Shown: positions 18,530 through 27,687, counted from the stretch's first letter. The stretch: DNA of 64,000 bases from Pectobacterium aquaticum (GCF_003382565.3 NZ_CP086253.1:2604001-2668000); one strand, 5' to 3'. Numbers and translations: made by a program. The notes: a model not told the origin generated them from the letters alone.

Positions 18530-18913
18530 TTAAAGCGATCGTGAATAGATACGTGACGATTCACCCCAGGGGTGATAACCCATTCCGGTAAAGTGAAATC
18601 CATACTGTTCATAAAAGCCGAGCAGCTCGGTGCATAAATGCAGCGCAGAAAAACCAGCACATCGGGTTTCCTGAGCAAGATGCTCAATCAACAGCCCCGC
18701 ATAACCCTTGCCACGATGATCATCTTCAACGTAAAGCACACACAGCCAGGGATAAAGATCCATTCGGCTGATGAAATCATTGGTAATTAACCCCACACCA
18801 CCAATAATGTGTTCATCCTTTTTCCAGCAGATATCAATCTGGCAATGGATTTTCCGCATCAATGCAGTGGCTGATACAGTCTTCGTAAAGCATCAATGTC
18901 TCATCTGATGCCC
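18530..18913 (-). pseudogene. GNAT acetyltransferase, 3' fragment (split by transposon)
   Basis: C-terminal acetyl-CoA-binding part of a GNAT N-acetyltransferase: VLYVEDDHRGKGYAGLLIEH is motif A (R/QxxGxG/A), followed by FYEQYGF. The fragment begins at the 10-bp target duplication next to the left ISAs1 copy. Its upstream codons (DETLMLYEDCISHC) continue in frame from the 5' fragment at 32156-32238. Within this part a TGA interrupts after ENPLPD, where Trp is expected, and an extra A in an A-run shifts the frame just after. So the gene is doubly broken besides the insertion. Confidence 0.85.
18904..18913. repeat. 10-bp target duplication, left outer end of transposon
   Basis: TCTGATGCCC directly abuts the CAGGGCGGG terminus of the left ISAs1 copy. 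An identical copy lies at 32156-32165 beyond the right ISAs1 copy. Confidence 0.9.
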
Positions 18914-19375
18914 CAGGGCGGGATTCCACTTTGTGGATAAATTAACCAAAGATAACCTCGCTACGAAAATCTCCTGACCATCCGGCACATTGTCGTTTGC
19001 CCGCTATGCTATCTTTTTTTCCTTCATGCTGTTTCAGGACACTCAACGCCACTCGATTGAACAGCGCCATATGCGCTGCCCCTTCCGCGTCTTTCAGGTT
19101 CATCTCATCCTCTCTGAAAACCACATCCAATACCCAATGCCGTTGATTTTCTATGCACCAATGCTCGCGTATCATTTTAGCACGGCGGTAAAAGTGAGGA
19201 AAATGACGTCCATCAATTCATGCTTTTTATTCGTTTCGCAGCGTGGGTCGGGTATTTCATTGATATAATTAAAGATAGTCATTGTCTTTCACTGAGAGTT
19301 AGTGGAGATAAAGCTCAGATCAATAAAATCGAAATAAGTTATCTATTTCAATAAGTAAAGTGGGATCCCGCCCTG
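18914..19375 (-). mobile_element. Left ISAs1-family copy, internally deleted
   Basis: 462 bp with both termini preserved (CAGGGCGGGATTCCACTTTG at the left, mirrored at the right end) but most of the transposase gene missing. It shares near-identical end sequences with the right copy at 31127-32155. It cannot encode an active transposase. Confidence 0.88.
18942..19282 (-). pseudogene. ISAs1 transposase remnant (left copy)
   Basis: About 33 N-terminal codons (from ATG 19282: MTIFNYINEIPDPRCETNKK, then HELMDVIFLTFTAV) join out of frame at about 19180 to the C-terminal part (IREHWCIENQRHWVLDVVF, ending SEVIFG). The central catalytic region is deleted. The family is the IS4-related ISAs1 DDE transposases; the C-terminal W.IEN..HW.LDV.F segment is diagnostic. 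Confidence 0.85.
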
Positions 19376-19483
19376 GGCTAGCAGTAGATAATTTACGCAT
19401 CAGCAGGTGTTAACTTTGTTCTATTACCACCTGCTTTGGTAAAATTTCCAGTATGGTGCGAATGTCAGACATGATCTTTGTTA

Positions 19484-19879
19484 TCAAGATCCTGCGAGTG
19501 CCCGCTGAACCATGGCGCTGTCGACGTATTGCTCCATATGGACAATTTTCCCGTTTTTAAGTCGATAATGGTGCGCAAAAGAGGCCGTCATCGCTTTGCC
19601 AGTTTTTCGGTAAATACCTGAATACACACCAAAGGCTGCAACTTGATCACCATCCGCCAGAAAGGTATGAACTTGTGCCCGATAATCAGTCCATTCAGTA
19701 GCCAGCCTTTGGAATACATTGGCCACGATGTCATCCGGGCCGGTATAAGTTCCTGCATAAGGAAAACCGGCAGCTTCAATCCATATGGCATCGGGAGCCA
19801 AAGCGGAGAGTAAATTCTGGCCGTTTTCTTCAGACGGCCCTTCGTAGGTAGCTCGAATAATTTCAAGATTTGTCTTCAT
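19484..19879 (-). CDS. SnoaL-like / NTF2-fold small protein
   Basis: 131 residues, single SnoaL-like (NTF2) domain: N-terminal helix (NLEIIRATYEG), EAAGFPYAGTYTGPDDIVAN, then AFAHHYR-type strand region (ASFAHHYRLKNGKIVHMEQY). Such domains form a cone-shaped pocket and act as isomerases, cyclases or binding proteins. Start at 19879 is used because the upstream MBL gene stop (19885-19887) carries the GGGGA ribosome site; an ATG five codons earlier overlaps that gene. It is translationally linked to the MBL-fold gene, suggesting both act on the same small molecule; substrate unknown. Confidence 0.8.
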   Translation of the reverse strand: MKTNLEIIRATYEGPSEENGQNLLSALAPDAIWIEAAGFPYAGTYTGPDDIVANVFQRLATEWTDYRAQVHTFLADGDQVAAFGVYSGIYRKTGKAMTASFAHHYRLKNGKIVHMEQYVDSAMVQRALAGS

Positions 19880-19884
19880 TGCTG

Positions 19885-20733
19885 TTATCCCCATGTCATT
19901 TCGCCCGTGGCGACCTTAGCCCCGATTTGCAAGGCGATCCCCATTCCAAGATTTGGATAACGTTGGGTCATCGCGTTAATGAGTTCTGCACTGTTTGTTG
20001 CCTTAGCTAATTCTTCTTCGAATGCCAGCAGATAGTTTTTGGTATAAGTGATTGCGGAAATATCACTCGCCGCACCGAGTGCTAAATGCCCTGGTATCAC
20101 CACTGTTGGTTGATGTTCCGCCATGGCATCAAGGTTTTTGATCCAAGCAGCCCTACCCTCTGCGCCTGCGGTGTCTGCGGTCCACACATGAACACCGGAG
20201 AAGATCATGACGCCGCCGAAGATGGCATTGATCGATGGAACCCAAAGATAACGGCGGTTCATGATGCCATCGGCATCAACGATTTCGATGGTTTTACCTT
20301 CTAGCTCTAAGCTATGACCATCAAATACTTCAGGCATGACCACGTCAGCCATGGTTTGTGGGCCGTTGTCTTTAAGCTGCGGTCCCCATGTTGCCAGTTT
20401 TTTATCGACATTCTTTTTTATAGCGTCAATTGTTGCTGATGCAGCAATGACCCGAGCATCAGGGAATGCGGCCTTGATCGGAGCAAGGCTAAAGTAATAA
20501 TCCGGGTCGCTTTGGCTAATATAGATCGTAGTTAGTTTTTTACCTGAAACCTTGATTGCTTCAGCTATTGTATTGCCATCGGAAAAGGTGAAGCCTGCAT
20601 CAATTAGAATGGCTTCATGTTCACCGGTGATTAATACCGGTGCACGGAAGAAACCGTGCTCACCAGCGGGGAAATGAGTCCAATTCAAACTGTTTTTATC
20701 TGTGTTGGTAGTTACATTTTTTGTCGTCATCAT
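19885..20733 (-). CDS. MBL-fold hydrolase with degenerate metal motif
   Basis: 282 residues with the metallo-beta-lactamase fold order: APVLITGEHEAILIDAGFTF, then SQSDPDYYFSLAPIKAAFP in the position of the usual THxHxDH metal motif, DGHSLELEGKTIEIVD, and a late VVIPGHL. The motif retains DPD but lacks the usual histidines. It therefore belongs to a divergent branch whose metal binding is altered or absent. AAGAGAG precedes the start. First gene of a pair with the SnoaL-like gene; role in detoxification is inferred only. Confidence 0.8.
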   Translation of the reverse strand: MMTTKNVTTNTDKNSLNWTHFPAGEHGFFRAPVLITGEHEAILIDAGFTFSDGNTIAEAIKVSGKKLTTIYISQSDPDYYFSLAPIKAAFPDARVIAASATIDAIKKNVDKKLATWGPQLKDNGPQTMADVVMPEVFDGHSLELEGKTIEIVDADGIMNRRYLWVPSINAIFGGVMIFSGVHVWTADTAGAEGRAAWIKNLDAMAEHQPTVVIPGHLALGAASDISAITYTKNYLLAFEEELAKATNSAELINAMTQRYPNLGMGIALQIGAKVATGEMTWG

Positions 20734-20861
20734 TTTCTCTCTTAAGTATCAATATACTGTTTATTAATAGGGGATTGCTCGACCAGATAAATCTGACTTG
20801 TCCTAAACAATCATTAATTGATTTATCAATGCTTCAGGGTTTGAATAAACATCACTGGTAT

Positions 20862-21080
20862 TCAGCATCCAGTGTTTTGTACCCATAGCGGCGATGAAAG
20901 TAGGCACGCATAGGCTGCAAATTCATCGGTCATTAATTTTGCTCTTTCGTCTGCAAACAGACCTGTGGGCAATAATTCAACGTTAACGTCAGGGTTCTCA
21001 TGCAGTTTAGAAATAGTTGCGGTAGCGCCGTAACACCAGCCACATAAGGGGTCAAACAAATAGATAAGTGTCTTGTTCAT
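20862..21080 (-). pseudogene. DsbA-family thioredoxin-fold protein, 3'-truncated
   Basis: Begins with AAGGAG and MNKTLIYLFDPLCGWCYGAT, the start of a DsbA-like protein with an LCGWCY redox-type motif. It follows the family for about 53 residues (LLPTGLFADERAKLMTDEFA), then runs into unrelated sequence and stops. Relatives are about 200 residues long, so most of the inserted alpha-helical domain and the C-terminus are lost. It is divergent from the LysR gene at 21158, a common LysR-target arrangement, so it was probably that regulator's target. Confidence 0.75.
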
Positions 21081-21157
21081 AGAGAACTCCTTAGTTGATG
21101 AAGTGATAATAGATGAGATATATTGACCATTAAATACATACAAAACATACAGACCGT

Positions 21158-22078
21158 ATGCAAAAAGCACACAATAAAAGCGAAGTAGGTTTAGGTGACT
21201 TAGGGAATCTAAGACGTCTGGTCTATTTTGTTGCCGTCGTTGAAACAGGATCTTTCACCGCCGCTGCTGAACGTCTCGGGATCACCAAAGCGGTCGTCAG
21301 TCAACAGGTCGCTCGGCTCGAAAAAGAGTTCCGCACTTCTCTTTTGGTGCGGACAACACGCAAGGTGCAGGCGACTGAGGCTGGAGAAGCTTTTTATCAG
21401 AGGTGCACCCTCATTTTGCATGAAGCCGAAAACGCGTTTAGTGAACTCGCCGAGGTTGCCGCAGAACCGTCGGGTACATTGCGACTGACCGCGCCTTTTG
21501 ATTACGGCGTCAGCGTTCTTGTGCCCGCCATCGTGGCGTTCAACCAACGCTATCCGAATTGTAAAGTTGATGCGGTTTTTAATGACCAGATCCTTGACCT
21601 GATGTCTGGTAACACCGAACTTGCTATTCGCGTTGGGTGGTTGGCTGATAGTAATTTGCAGGCCCGAAAAATCGGTACATTTCGACAACTCTTGGTCGCA
21701 TCACCAACCATGTATTCCCAGATAAAGCGGCTTAATGCACCGGAAGAGCTTACCCAACTTCCATTTATCGCTAATACAGCTTTGCGTGACCCGCTTCATT
21801 GGAATTTCACGCGAGATGGCATTGAACATAGAAGTGTGACGATGCAGGCGTCTATTTTCTTTGATGCCACACTGGCGGTGCGAGAGGCCGTAAGAGAAGG
21901 GGCTGGCATTTCCGTATTACCTGATTTTGCAATCAAGGCTGATTTAACAGCAGGGGACCTGATCCATGTTTTACCACAATGGACGTTACCTGCTGGCGGC
22001 ATTCATGCTGTTTTCCCATCCGCTCGTTTTCGACCCGTCAAAGTTCGCACCTTTGTCGACTTTTTGGCGAGTCGATAG
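21158..22078 (+). CDS. LysR family transcriptional regulator
   Basis: 306 residues. N-terminal winged helix-turn-helix (FVAVVETGSFTAAAERLGIT, then KAVVSQQVARLEKEF) and a periplasmic-binding-protein-like effector domain from about residue 95 (GTLRLTAPFDYGVSVLVP). It is closest in style to the CrgA/AaeR-type branch that controls oxidoreductases. It is divergent from the truncated dsbA-like gene, and the 77-bp spacer is the expected operator region. Inducer unknown. Confidence 0.9.
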   Translation: MQKAHNKSEVGLGDLGNLRRLVYFVAVVETGSFTAAAERLGITKAVVSQQVARLEKEFRTSLLVRTTRKVQATEAGEAFYQRCTLILHEAENAFSELAEVAAEPSGTLRLTAPFDYGVSVLVPAIVAFNQRYPNCKVDAVFNDQILDLMSGNTELAIRVGWLADSNLQARKIGTFRQLLVASPTMYSQIKRLNAPEELTQLPFIANTALRDPLHWNFTRDGIEHRSVTMQASIFFDATLAVREAVREGAGISVLPDFAIKADLTAGDLIHVLPQWTLPAGGIHAVFPSARFRPVKVRTFVDFLASR

Positions 22079-22209
22079 TCTGAGTTTAACTCCGTATCGT
22101 CATCGGCAACAATGACAGCAAAACATCGCGTTCTGGCGCGGCATGTGCGGAGTGCCTGGCATCAGAATCGATAACAACTGAACCAGACACTTTCGCGGTT
22201 GGATGTTCT

Positions 22210-23109
22210 TCAACGAAATACGGGAATAGTCCCAGAGGCCGTTTTTCTGTCTCCTGCTTCCTGTAGTTTTCGACCCAGCTCGGTGATCCTGCGTTCACCC
22301 GCTTCCAGTGCCTGTGCGGTGGTATGCACTGAGTAGTTACCAAGATGTAACGGATACGGATGTGGCACCGCCGAACCGAGTACAAACACGGCGTCTTCTG
22401 TTTCCGATGCTTCAAGAACAATGGGCGTATCACCTTGTTCAAAGATCACCATCTCACCTGCACTGATAGACGAGTCAGCTTCAAGGGTGCCTTGGGCAAG
22501 TGCCAACCATCCCACCGTATGACCGGCAGGCGGTTGGTAGGCCCAGCGTTCTCCCGCTGGCAGCGTCACGAGTAGATAGTTGATGCCATCAGGTGCGGGC
22601 ACTGGGCTTTGCACGCCATCATAGTTGCCGAGGATGATGTGCGCAGGACCGGCTTGTCGCATGTCTTGAGCCTCAATGTAGCGGCTAACCGGCTCGCTAT
22701 TTTCAAGGTCAGCAGGCAATGCCATCCAAAGCTGGAAACCTTGGATATGTGGCACATCGGCAGCGGTCAATTCCTTACCATGCCACATGCCACCGCCTGC
22801 TCGAGCCCATTCAACGCCCCCATAACGTAGTGTTCCGGAACCGATCGTTGGATCGTTGTAAATCATACCGCCCTTGGTAAAGACAGTCACAGTAGCGATG
22901 CCCGAGTGGGGATGGATCGGCATGTTACCGAATGCCCCGATAACAGCCCCTTTCGTTTCGAAAAGATCCAGAAACACAAAAGGTTTTACGATCTGCCCTA
23001 AGTCGGATGGACTCATCAAACGGGTGATAGGACCATGCCCATGGCCCCGTGTCCGCTTGGTAATACGCCGCAACGGCAGTGGCGTTTTGTTGTCGTGAAT
23101 CGTTTTCAT
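22210..23109 (-). CDS. Pirin family protein
   Basis: 299 residues, bicupin pirin fold. The N-terminal cupin holds the metal motif PIHPHSGIATVTVFTKGGM and GGVEWARAGGGMWHGKEL; the C-terminal pirin_C domain spans about 180-290. Bacterial pirins such as YhhW can act as iron-dependent quercetin dioxygenases, while others regulate metabolism by protein contacts. GGAGGC precedes the ATG. It lies in the same direction as, and about 110 bases after, the oxidoreductase gene upstream, in a likely stress-related transcription unit. Confidence 0.9.
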   Translation of the reverse strand: MKTIHDNKTPLPLRRITKRTRGHGHGPITRLMSPSDLGQIVKPFVFLDLFETKGAVIGAFGNMPIHPHSGIATVTVFTKGGMIYNDPTIGSGTLRYGGVEWARAGGGMWHGKELTAADVPHIQGFQLWMALPADLENSEPVSRYIEAQDMRQAGPAHIILGNYDGVQSPVPAPDGINYLLVTLPAGERWAYQPPAGHTVGWLALAQGTLEADSSISAGEMVIFEQGDTPIVLEASETEDAVFVLGSAVPHPYPLHLGNYSVHTTAQALEAGERRITELGRKLQEAGDRKTASGTIPVFR

Positions 23110-23219
23110 TGTATTGCCTCCATTAGTTCATGCAGTGGAACGCTCACGCTCTTCATGAGCGTGGCAATCCTGGCCAGCAGTGATGGTTGATAATCTCTGC
23201 TGATCACGCAAAACATTGA

Positions 23220-23867
23220 CTAAATTTTGATGAAATTGTGCGTTGACAGCCCGCCGAAGGGCAGCGAAGCAAGCGGTCCACCGACATCGAGTGTGCCAAG
23301 GTCAACAGGGAAGAAGCCGGTGGCTTCCATGATCCCGCGCACTTCTGCCTTAGCGGCAGCGTCGTCACCTGAGTAAAACAACACGCGCTTGCCACCCGCA
23401 ACTTCTGGCTCTTTCAGCACATTGACGTCGTTGTGGTTGAATGCCTTGACGACTCGAGCGCCTGGAACGAGTTGTTGAATGATCTGACTGGAGTGCTTGC
23501 TACCTAGATCAACCGCCTTGATGCCATAGGCTGCAAGCGGATTACTCGGATCATTTGCATCTGGCGATGTGGCCGGATCGAAGAACTCCACTGGGTTGGT
23601 ACCATCAATGACAATGCGGCCATTCCAGGCTGGCAGACTGCGCAGTACTTTTTCTGCATCGACCCAGCGAACTGCGACCAGCACGATATCTGCGCTTGCG
23701 GCTTCTTCCACAGTGCTTGCCTTGATGGATGGTCCGAGTTCTTCAACCAGTGACGCGAGCGAGCTTGGTCCACGGCTGTTGGCGATGGTGGCCGCAATAC
23801 CGTTTTTGGCGAGAATGCGGGCGAAGTTAGAGCCGAGGGCGCCGGAACCGATAATACCGATAGTCAT
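23220..23867 (-). CDS. NAD(P)-binding F420-reductase-like oxidoreductase
   Basis: 215 residues. Rossmann start TIGIIGSGALGSNFARILAK (GxGxxG), then ADIVLVAVRW, GRIVIDGTNP and GARVVKAFNHN, as in the NADPH-dependent F420 reductase/NADP_oxidored superfamily. In bacteria without F420 these proteins are probably NADPH dehydrogenases of unknown acceptor. The AAAAGGAA ribosome site supports the start. It is divergent from, and 159 bases away from, an Rrf2 regulator whose gene reads in the same direction; its expression may be under that regulator. Confidence 0.85.
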   Translation of the reverse strand: MTIGIIGSGALGSNFARILAKNGIAATIANSRGPSSLASLVEELGPSIKASTVEEAASADIVLVAVRWVDAEKVLRSLPAWNGRIVIDGTNPVEFFDPATSPDANDPSNPLAAYGIKAVDLGSKHSSQIIQQLVPGARVVKAFNHNDVNVLKEPEVAGGKRVLFYSGDDAAAKAEVRGIMEATGFFPVDLGTLDVGGPLASLPFGGLSTHNFIKI

Positions 23868-24026
23868 GATGTATTCCTTTTCACGTAAAGAGGGTTAAAA
23901 AAGGGAACTGCCAGTACCCTCGAAGACTTGGCAGCTTTATATGTGGCGTCCCTATTAAGAAGCGCCGATAAATGAAATTATGTCGGTGTCGCGATTACAT
24001 TTAACTGCGAAAAAAAGCGTAAAAAT

Positions 24027-24473
24027 TTACCAAATAAGAGGGATCGAAAACTTGCCCAGCCGCGCTAGTTCGGCCCCAACATCAGCGATGGTGGTCTTGG
24101 CAAGCTCTTGCTCAAGAGCTTCCCGCGCCCGAGTCAAGATGGGTTGTATCGCATCAAGGATGTTGCCGCCTACCGCACAGTTCTCGCATGGCGGTGTCCG
24201 GTGGAGCGAAAAAATCGCCGTATCCTCAACCGTTTCGAAAACATCAAGCAAACTGATATTCGCAGCCTGCTTGGCCAACATCGTGCCTCCACCAGTGCCT
24301 AGCTGCGACTTGGTTAGTCCCGCTTTACCCAACCGTGCTAATAGCGTTCGGATCACCACTGCGCTGGTATTGACCGAGTAGGCGATCTCTTCTGAACGCA
24401 TCGGTTTACCGTCGCTGACTGCGAATCCGGTCAGAATGTGCACTGCGACGACGAAGCGGGTACTCATTGGCAT
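24027..24473 (-). CDS. Rrf2 family transcriptional regulator
   Basis: 148 residues from the ATG at 24473 (GGATGGA upstream; another ATG four codons earlier is possible). Rrf2 winged helix (RFVVAVHILTGFA, EEIAYSVNTSAVVIRTLLAR, GGGTMLAK) followed by a C-terminal pair CENCAVGG. Only two cysteines of the usual cluster-binding set are seen, so it resembles YwnA-type redox sensors rather than IscR/NsrR. It lies upstream of, and in the same direction as, the oxidoreductase and pirin genes, which it probably controls. Confidence 0.85.
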   Translation of the reverse strand: MPMSTRFVVAVHILTGFAVSDGKPMRSEEIAYSVNTSAVVIRTLLARLGKAGLTKSQLGTGGGTMLAKQAANISLLDVFETVEDTAIFSLHRTPPCENCAVGGNILDAIQPILTRAREALEQELAKTTIADVGAELARLGKFSIPLIW

Positions 24474-24583
24474 AGTGAATTCCATCCGTTATTTACGTGT
24501 GCGAAGTCGACTTAAGTAAGAATAGGGTTATCTTGATTGGTTGAATAGATGGTCTAATGTGATTAGACTAATCCAAAAATGTA

Positions 24584-25519
24584 ATGAATAACTTGAATAT
24601 GCTTGATTTGAATGACGTTGCTTTATTTGTGCAGGTTGTACGCAGTGGGAGCTTTGCTGAAGCAGCAAGATGTCTGGGTATGCCTCCCAATACCGTCAGC
24701 AGACGTATCCAGCAACTCGAAGAACAACTCGATACGCGACTATTACAAAGGTCAACCCGTAAACTGGCACTTACCAGTGTGGGTCAAACATTCTATGATC
24801 GTTGTGCTGGTGCGGTGGATGGGCTGACCGATGCCGGGCAGGAGTTATTGACCGGAAACCTGGAGCCAAGTGGTCTGGTTCGTGTGGCTGCTGCCGCTGA
24901 TTTCTTCGATTTTTTTTCTATGGAATGGGCCGCTGATTTTCTGGCTATGTATCCTCGAACCCGACTCGACTTTGTGCTCAGTGATGCCAGAGCTGATTTA
25001 ATTGGCGATAGAGTCGATGTTGCAATTCGAGCTGGCCGATTAGATGATTCAGGCTACATCAGCCGCCCACTTCTTCGTGCAGGATATGATGGCTTGGTTG
25101 CTAGTCCAGCTTATATCGCTAAACATGGGATGCCTGATACGCTACAAGATTTAGCAAACTTGGATTGTGTGAGTTTCGGGCATCCCAGTGGGTTCACAAC
25201 CTGGCGATTGGCTGGCGCAGCGGGTGTTGAAGAAGATGTACAAATGAGCAGTCGTTTCAGTGGGAATACTATCCAAGCCCTACGTAAGGCAACGCTGGCG
25301 GGCCTCGGCATTGCGTTGCTTCCAACGGTTATTACCAAGCGCGACCTTCATGCTGGCCGATTAGTTCCTGTGCTGCCGCAATATAAGCGCCAAGGTTATG
25401 CCTTGCATGTTCTTTACCCCAGTCGACGTCATTTACCGTTGGCAGTATCTGCCTTTATTGCATTTTTGGTGGGGAAATTCAGCACAATGTTTAATACCAA
25501 TGATGGTTCTGAAGCCTAA
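24584..25519 (+). CDS. LysR family transcriptional regulator
   Basis: 311 residues. Winged helix-turn-helix at about 6-65 (FVQVVRSGSFAEAARCLGMP, then NTVSRRIQQLEEQLDTRLL) and effector domain from about 92 (GLVRVAAAADFFDFFSMEW). Divergent from the Rrf2 gene with a 110-bp spacer. It is distinct in sequence from the other LysR in this island. Effector unknown. Confidence 0.88.
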   Translation: MNNLNMLDLNDVALFVQVVRSGSFAEAARCLGMPPNTVSRRIQQLEEQLDTRLLQRSTRKLALTSVGQTFYDRCAGAVDGLTDAGQELLTGNLEPSGLVRVAAAADFFDFFSMEWAADFLAMYPRTRLDFVLSDARADLIGDRVDVAIRAGRLDDSGYISRPLLRAGYDGLVASPAYIAKHGMPDTLQDLANLDCVSFGHPSGFTTWRLAGAAGVEEDVQMSSRFSGNTIQALRKATLAGLGIALLPTVITKRDLHAGRLVPVLPQYKRQGYALHVLYPSRRHLPLAVSAFIAFLVGKFSTMFNTNDGSEA

Positions 25520-25589
25520 CTCGCGGGTCACTTGATCGACAATTATCATTCGTTTAGCGCACTTCAGATAAGTGGCGTACTGTGAAATG

Positions 25590-26192
25590 CTACCGATGGG
25601 TACAGTGATCTGTCGCGTTGCCGAAAAGCAGGTTTATGAACAGTTGCGCTATCATATTTAGCTTTACTTTATCCTGATACACGCGCTCGATAACAACCAG
25701 TCCTCGCGTGAATGTCAAAAGCAACAGAGCGGCTTCGTCTGCTGGCACACGGAGATCAGCCTGATCTTCAGACCGGCTGAGTCTGGTTTTGAAGATTTGT
25801 TCTATTTCATCAAGCATATTTTGCAGGGCCTCCCGGATCGGGGCATCCAGAACCCCACTACCCAGTGCAACCTTTGTCGACAAACAACCCCGAGCAGGTT
25901 CACCGATGGTCATTGAATTAATGATGAAATTAAAATAACTCTGTATGGAATCGCGTAGCTTGGGTTGATCCAACGCGACACGCATCTGTGCCAACAACGA
26001 ATTCTTATGCACCTCAAATACACGTAGGAAAAAGGCTTCCTTACTCTGATAGGCGTTGTATAACGAGCCTCGTTGAATCCCCGTAACAGCCGCTAATTCT
26101 TGCAACGATGTTTCAGAAAAGCCTTTATTCCAAAAAAGATCCATGGCTTTTTCAAAGATAGCTTCTTCATCGAATTGCCTTATTCCTGCCAT
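25590..26192 (-). CDS. TetR family transcriptional regulator
   Basis: 200 residues. N-terminal TetR helix-turn-helix (IFEKAMDLFWNKGFSETSLQ, GIQRGSLYNAYQSKEAFF) and a TetR_C-type ligand-binding domain (RGCLSTKVALGSG) as in AcrR/YcdC-like repressors. It is divergent from an MFS exporter across a 165-bp spacer that contains a TTGACA.CATA.TGTCAA inverted repeat, the probable operator for both genes. Confidence 0.9.
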   Translation of the reverse strand: MAGIRQFDEEAIFEKAMDLFWNKGFSETSLQELAAVTGIQRGSLYNAYQSKEAFFLRVFEVHKNSLLAQMRVALDQPKLRDSIQSYFNFIINSMTIGEPARGCLSTKVALGSGVLDAPIREALQNMLDEIEQIFKTRLSRSEDQADLRVPADEAALLLLTFTRGLVVIERVYQDKVKLNMIAQLFINLLFGNATDHCTHR

Positions 26193-26237
26193 GTAAACCG
26201 CCCTACATTACGTTAATAGGTCAACCTTAAATCATTC

Positions 26238-26253
26238 TTGACACATATGTCAA
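26238..26253. promoter_or_regulatory. Putative TetR operator between tetR and MFS genes
   Basis: Perfect inverted repeat TTGACA-CATA-TGTCAA. Two further TGTCA half-sites follow at about 26279-26292. The left arm also reads as a consensus -35. Binding is inferred from the divergent TetR/transporter layout. Confidence 0.55.
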
Positions 26254-26357
26254 TATTGTATAGTTTTGCCTTCATGTTTGTCATGAATGTCAAAGATGAA
26301 TTAGTCGTGCTGAAAGATAATCGCTTTTAGCTATCACCAATCGGAGAGTATTGAATT

Positions 26358-27590
26358 ATGTCTACTCACAGTCTTTCATCACCCAGTGCGGATAGCACGA
26401 CTGTGATGAAATATATTTTTGCCGGTTTATGCGCCAGCCTTGTTTCTATAGGCTTAGCGCGTTTTGCCTATACACCATTGCTGCCTGCGCTGATTCAAGC
26501 ACACTGGTTTTCAGCGTCTGATGCAGCTTATCTTGGTGCGGCCAATCTGGCTGGGTACCTGATCGGCGCTATGCTTGGACGTCCGATTGCAAGTCGATTC
26601 TCCAATGAACATACGCTACGTTTGATGATGATCTTGGTTACTGCCGCCTTTTTCGGGTGCGCCGTTCCCGTTTCACTAACTTGGTTCTTTGCATGGCGGC
26701 TGATATCTGGTATCTCGGGCGGCGCAATCATGGTTCTTGTTGCCGCAACGGTGCTCCCGCATGTTCCACCCCAGCGCAAACATCTGGCCAGCGGCGCCAT
26801 ATTTCTTGGTATCGGCCTAGGCATTGCAGCTTCGGGAACGCTGGTACCTTTATTTTTGAATATGGGATTACGTAATGCCTGGATTGGGCTTGGCCTCGTT
26901 TCTGCCGTTTTTACTGTTGCCAGTTGGTTTGCATGGCCGTCGGTAACCTGCATAAACATGCGTGGAAAACCGGAACGTGTTGAGTCGTCATCCGTACATT
27001 TTGGTCGGAGTATTTATATTCTCTATACGCAATATGCATTGATAGCGATTGGTATTGTGCCTGCGGTCATTTTTCTAGTTGATTTTATTGCGCGTGGATT
27101 GGGGGCTGGTGCGCATATGGGATCATTGTTCTGGGGGCTTTATGGCCTAGGCGCAATCGTTGGCCCTCCACTGTATGGTTATTTTGCCGATCGGATCGGC
27201 CCTCGACTTACTCTGAGTATCGTTTTGCTGGTCGAAATATTGGCAACACTAGTTCTCTATCACGCAACGGATCTGGCCGTCATAGCCGTAGTGACATTTA
27301 TCATTGGCACTTTACCACCAGGCATCGTTCCTCTTGTTCTGGCGCTCATACATGAGTTAATTCCACTCGATGCACACAAGCAGAATCTCGTTTGGAGTCG
27401 GTCCACAACTGTTTTCGCGACATTCCAGGCCATAGCGGGGTATGCATATTCGGCGTTATTTGCTGCTACCAATGGCGACCACCGGATCTTATTCCTGATC
27501 GGCGGTATTGCACTGGCACTGGCATTCGCGTTTGAAGCGTTCGCTCGTCTTCGTGTCGGTAACAGACAATCGTTTTTGTCGATAGAGTGA
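26358..27590 (+). CDS. MFS transporter, YbfB/YjiJ family
   Basis: 410 residues with about 12 predicted membrane helices. N-terminal FAGLCASLVSIGLARFAYTP, then AAYLGAANLAGYLIGAMLGR, typical of the YbfB/YjiJ branch of the major facilitator superfamily. Substrate is unknown; location beside a divergent TetR repressor suggests inducible export of a toxic compound. GGAGAG precedes the ATG. Confidence 0.88.
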   Translation: MSTHSLSSPSADSTTVMKYIFAGLCASLVSIGLARFAYTPLLPALIQAHWFSASDAAYLGAANLAGYLIGAMLGRPIASRFSNEHTLRLMMILVTAAFFGCAVPVSLTWFFAWRLISGISGGAIMVLVAATVLPHVPPQRKHLASGAIFLGIGLGIAASGTLVPLFLNMGLRNAWIGLGLVSAVFTVASWFAWPSVTCINMRGKPERVESSSVHFGRSIYILYTQYALIAIGIVPAVIFLVDFIARGLGAGAHMGSLFWGLYGLGAIVGPPLYGYFADRIGPRLTLSIVLLVEILATLVLYHATDLAVIAVVTFIIGTLPPGIVPLVLALIHELIPLDAHKQNLVWSRSTTVFATFQAIAGYAYSALFAATNGDHRILFLIGGIALALAFAFEAFARLRVGNRQSFLSIE

Positions 27591-27687
27591 GAGTGAGCGC
27601 CGCGCGTAATTACAAGGCGGTCGCCATGAATGGTGAAGTGGCACACTGAATTTGGCTACTGATTGCTGCGGGGGGGGCTTAAAGTCC

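Noticed and set aside
22086..22442. 118-codon minus-strand frame overlapping the 3' end of the pirin gene
   Set aside because: Overlaps pirin in another frame. The tail beyond pirin looks vaguely protein-like but matches nothing recognised; probably debris.
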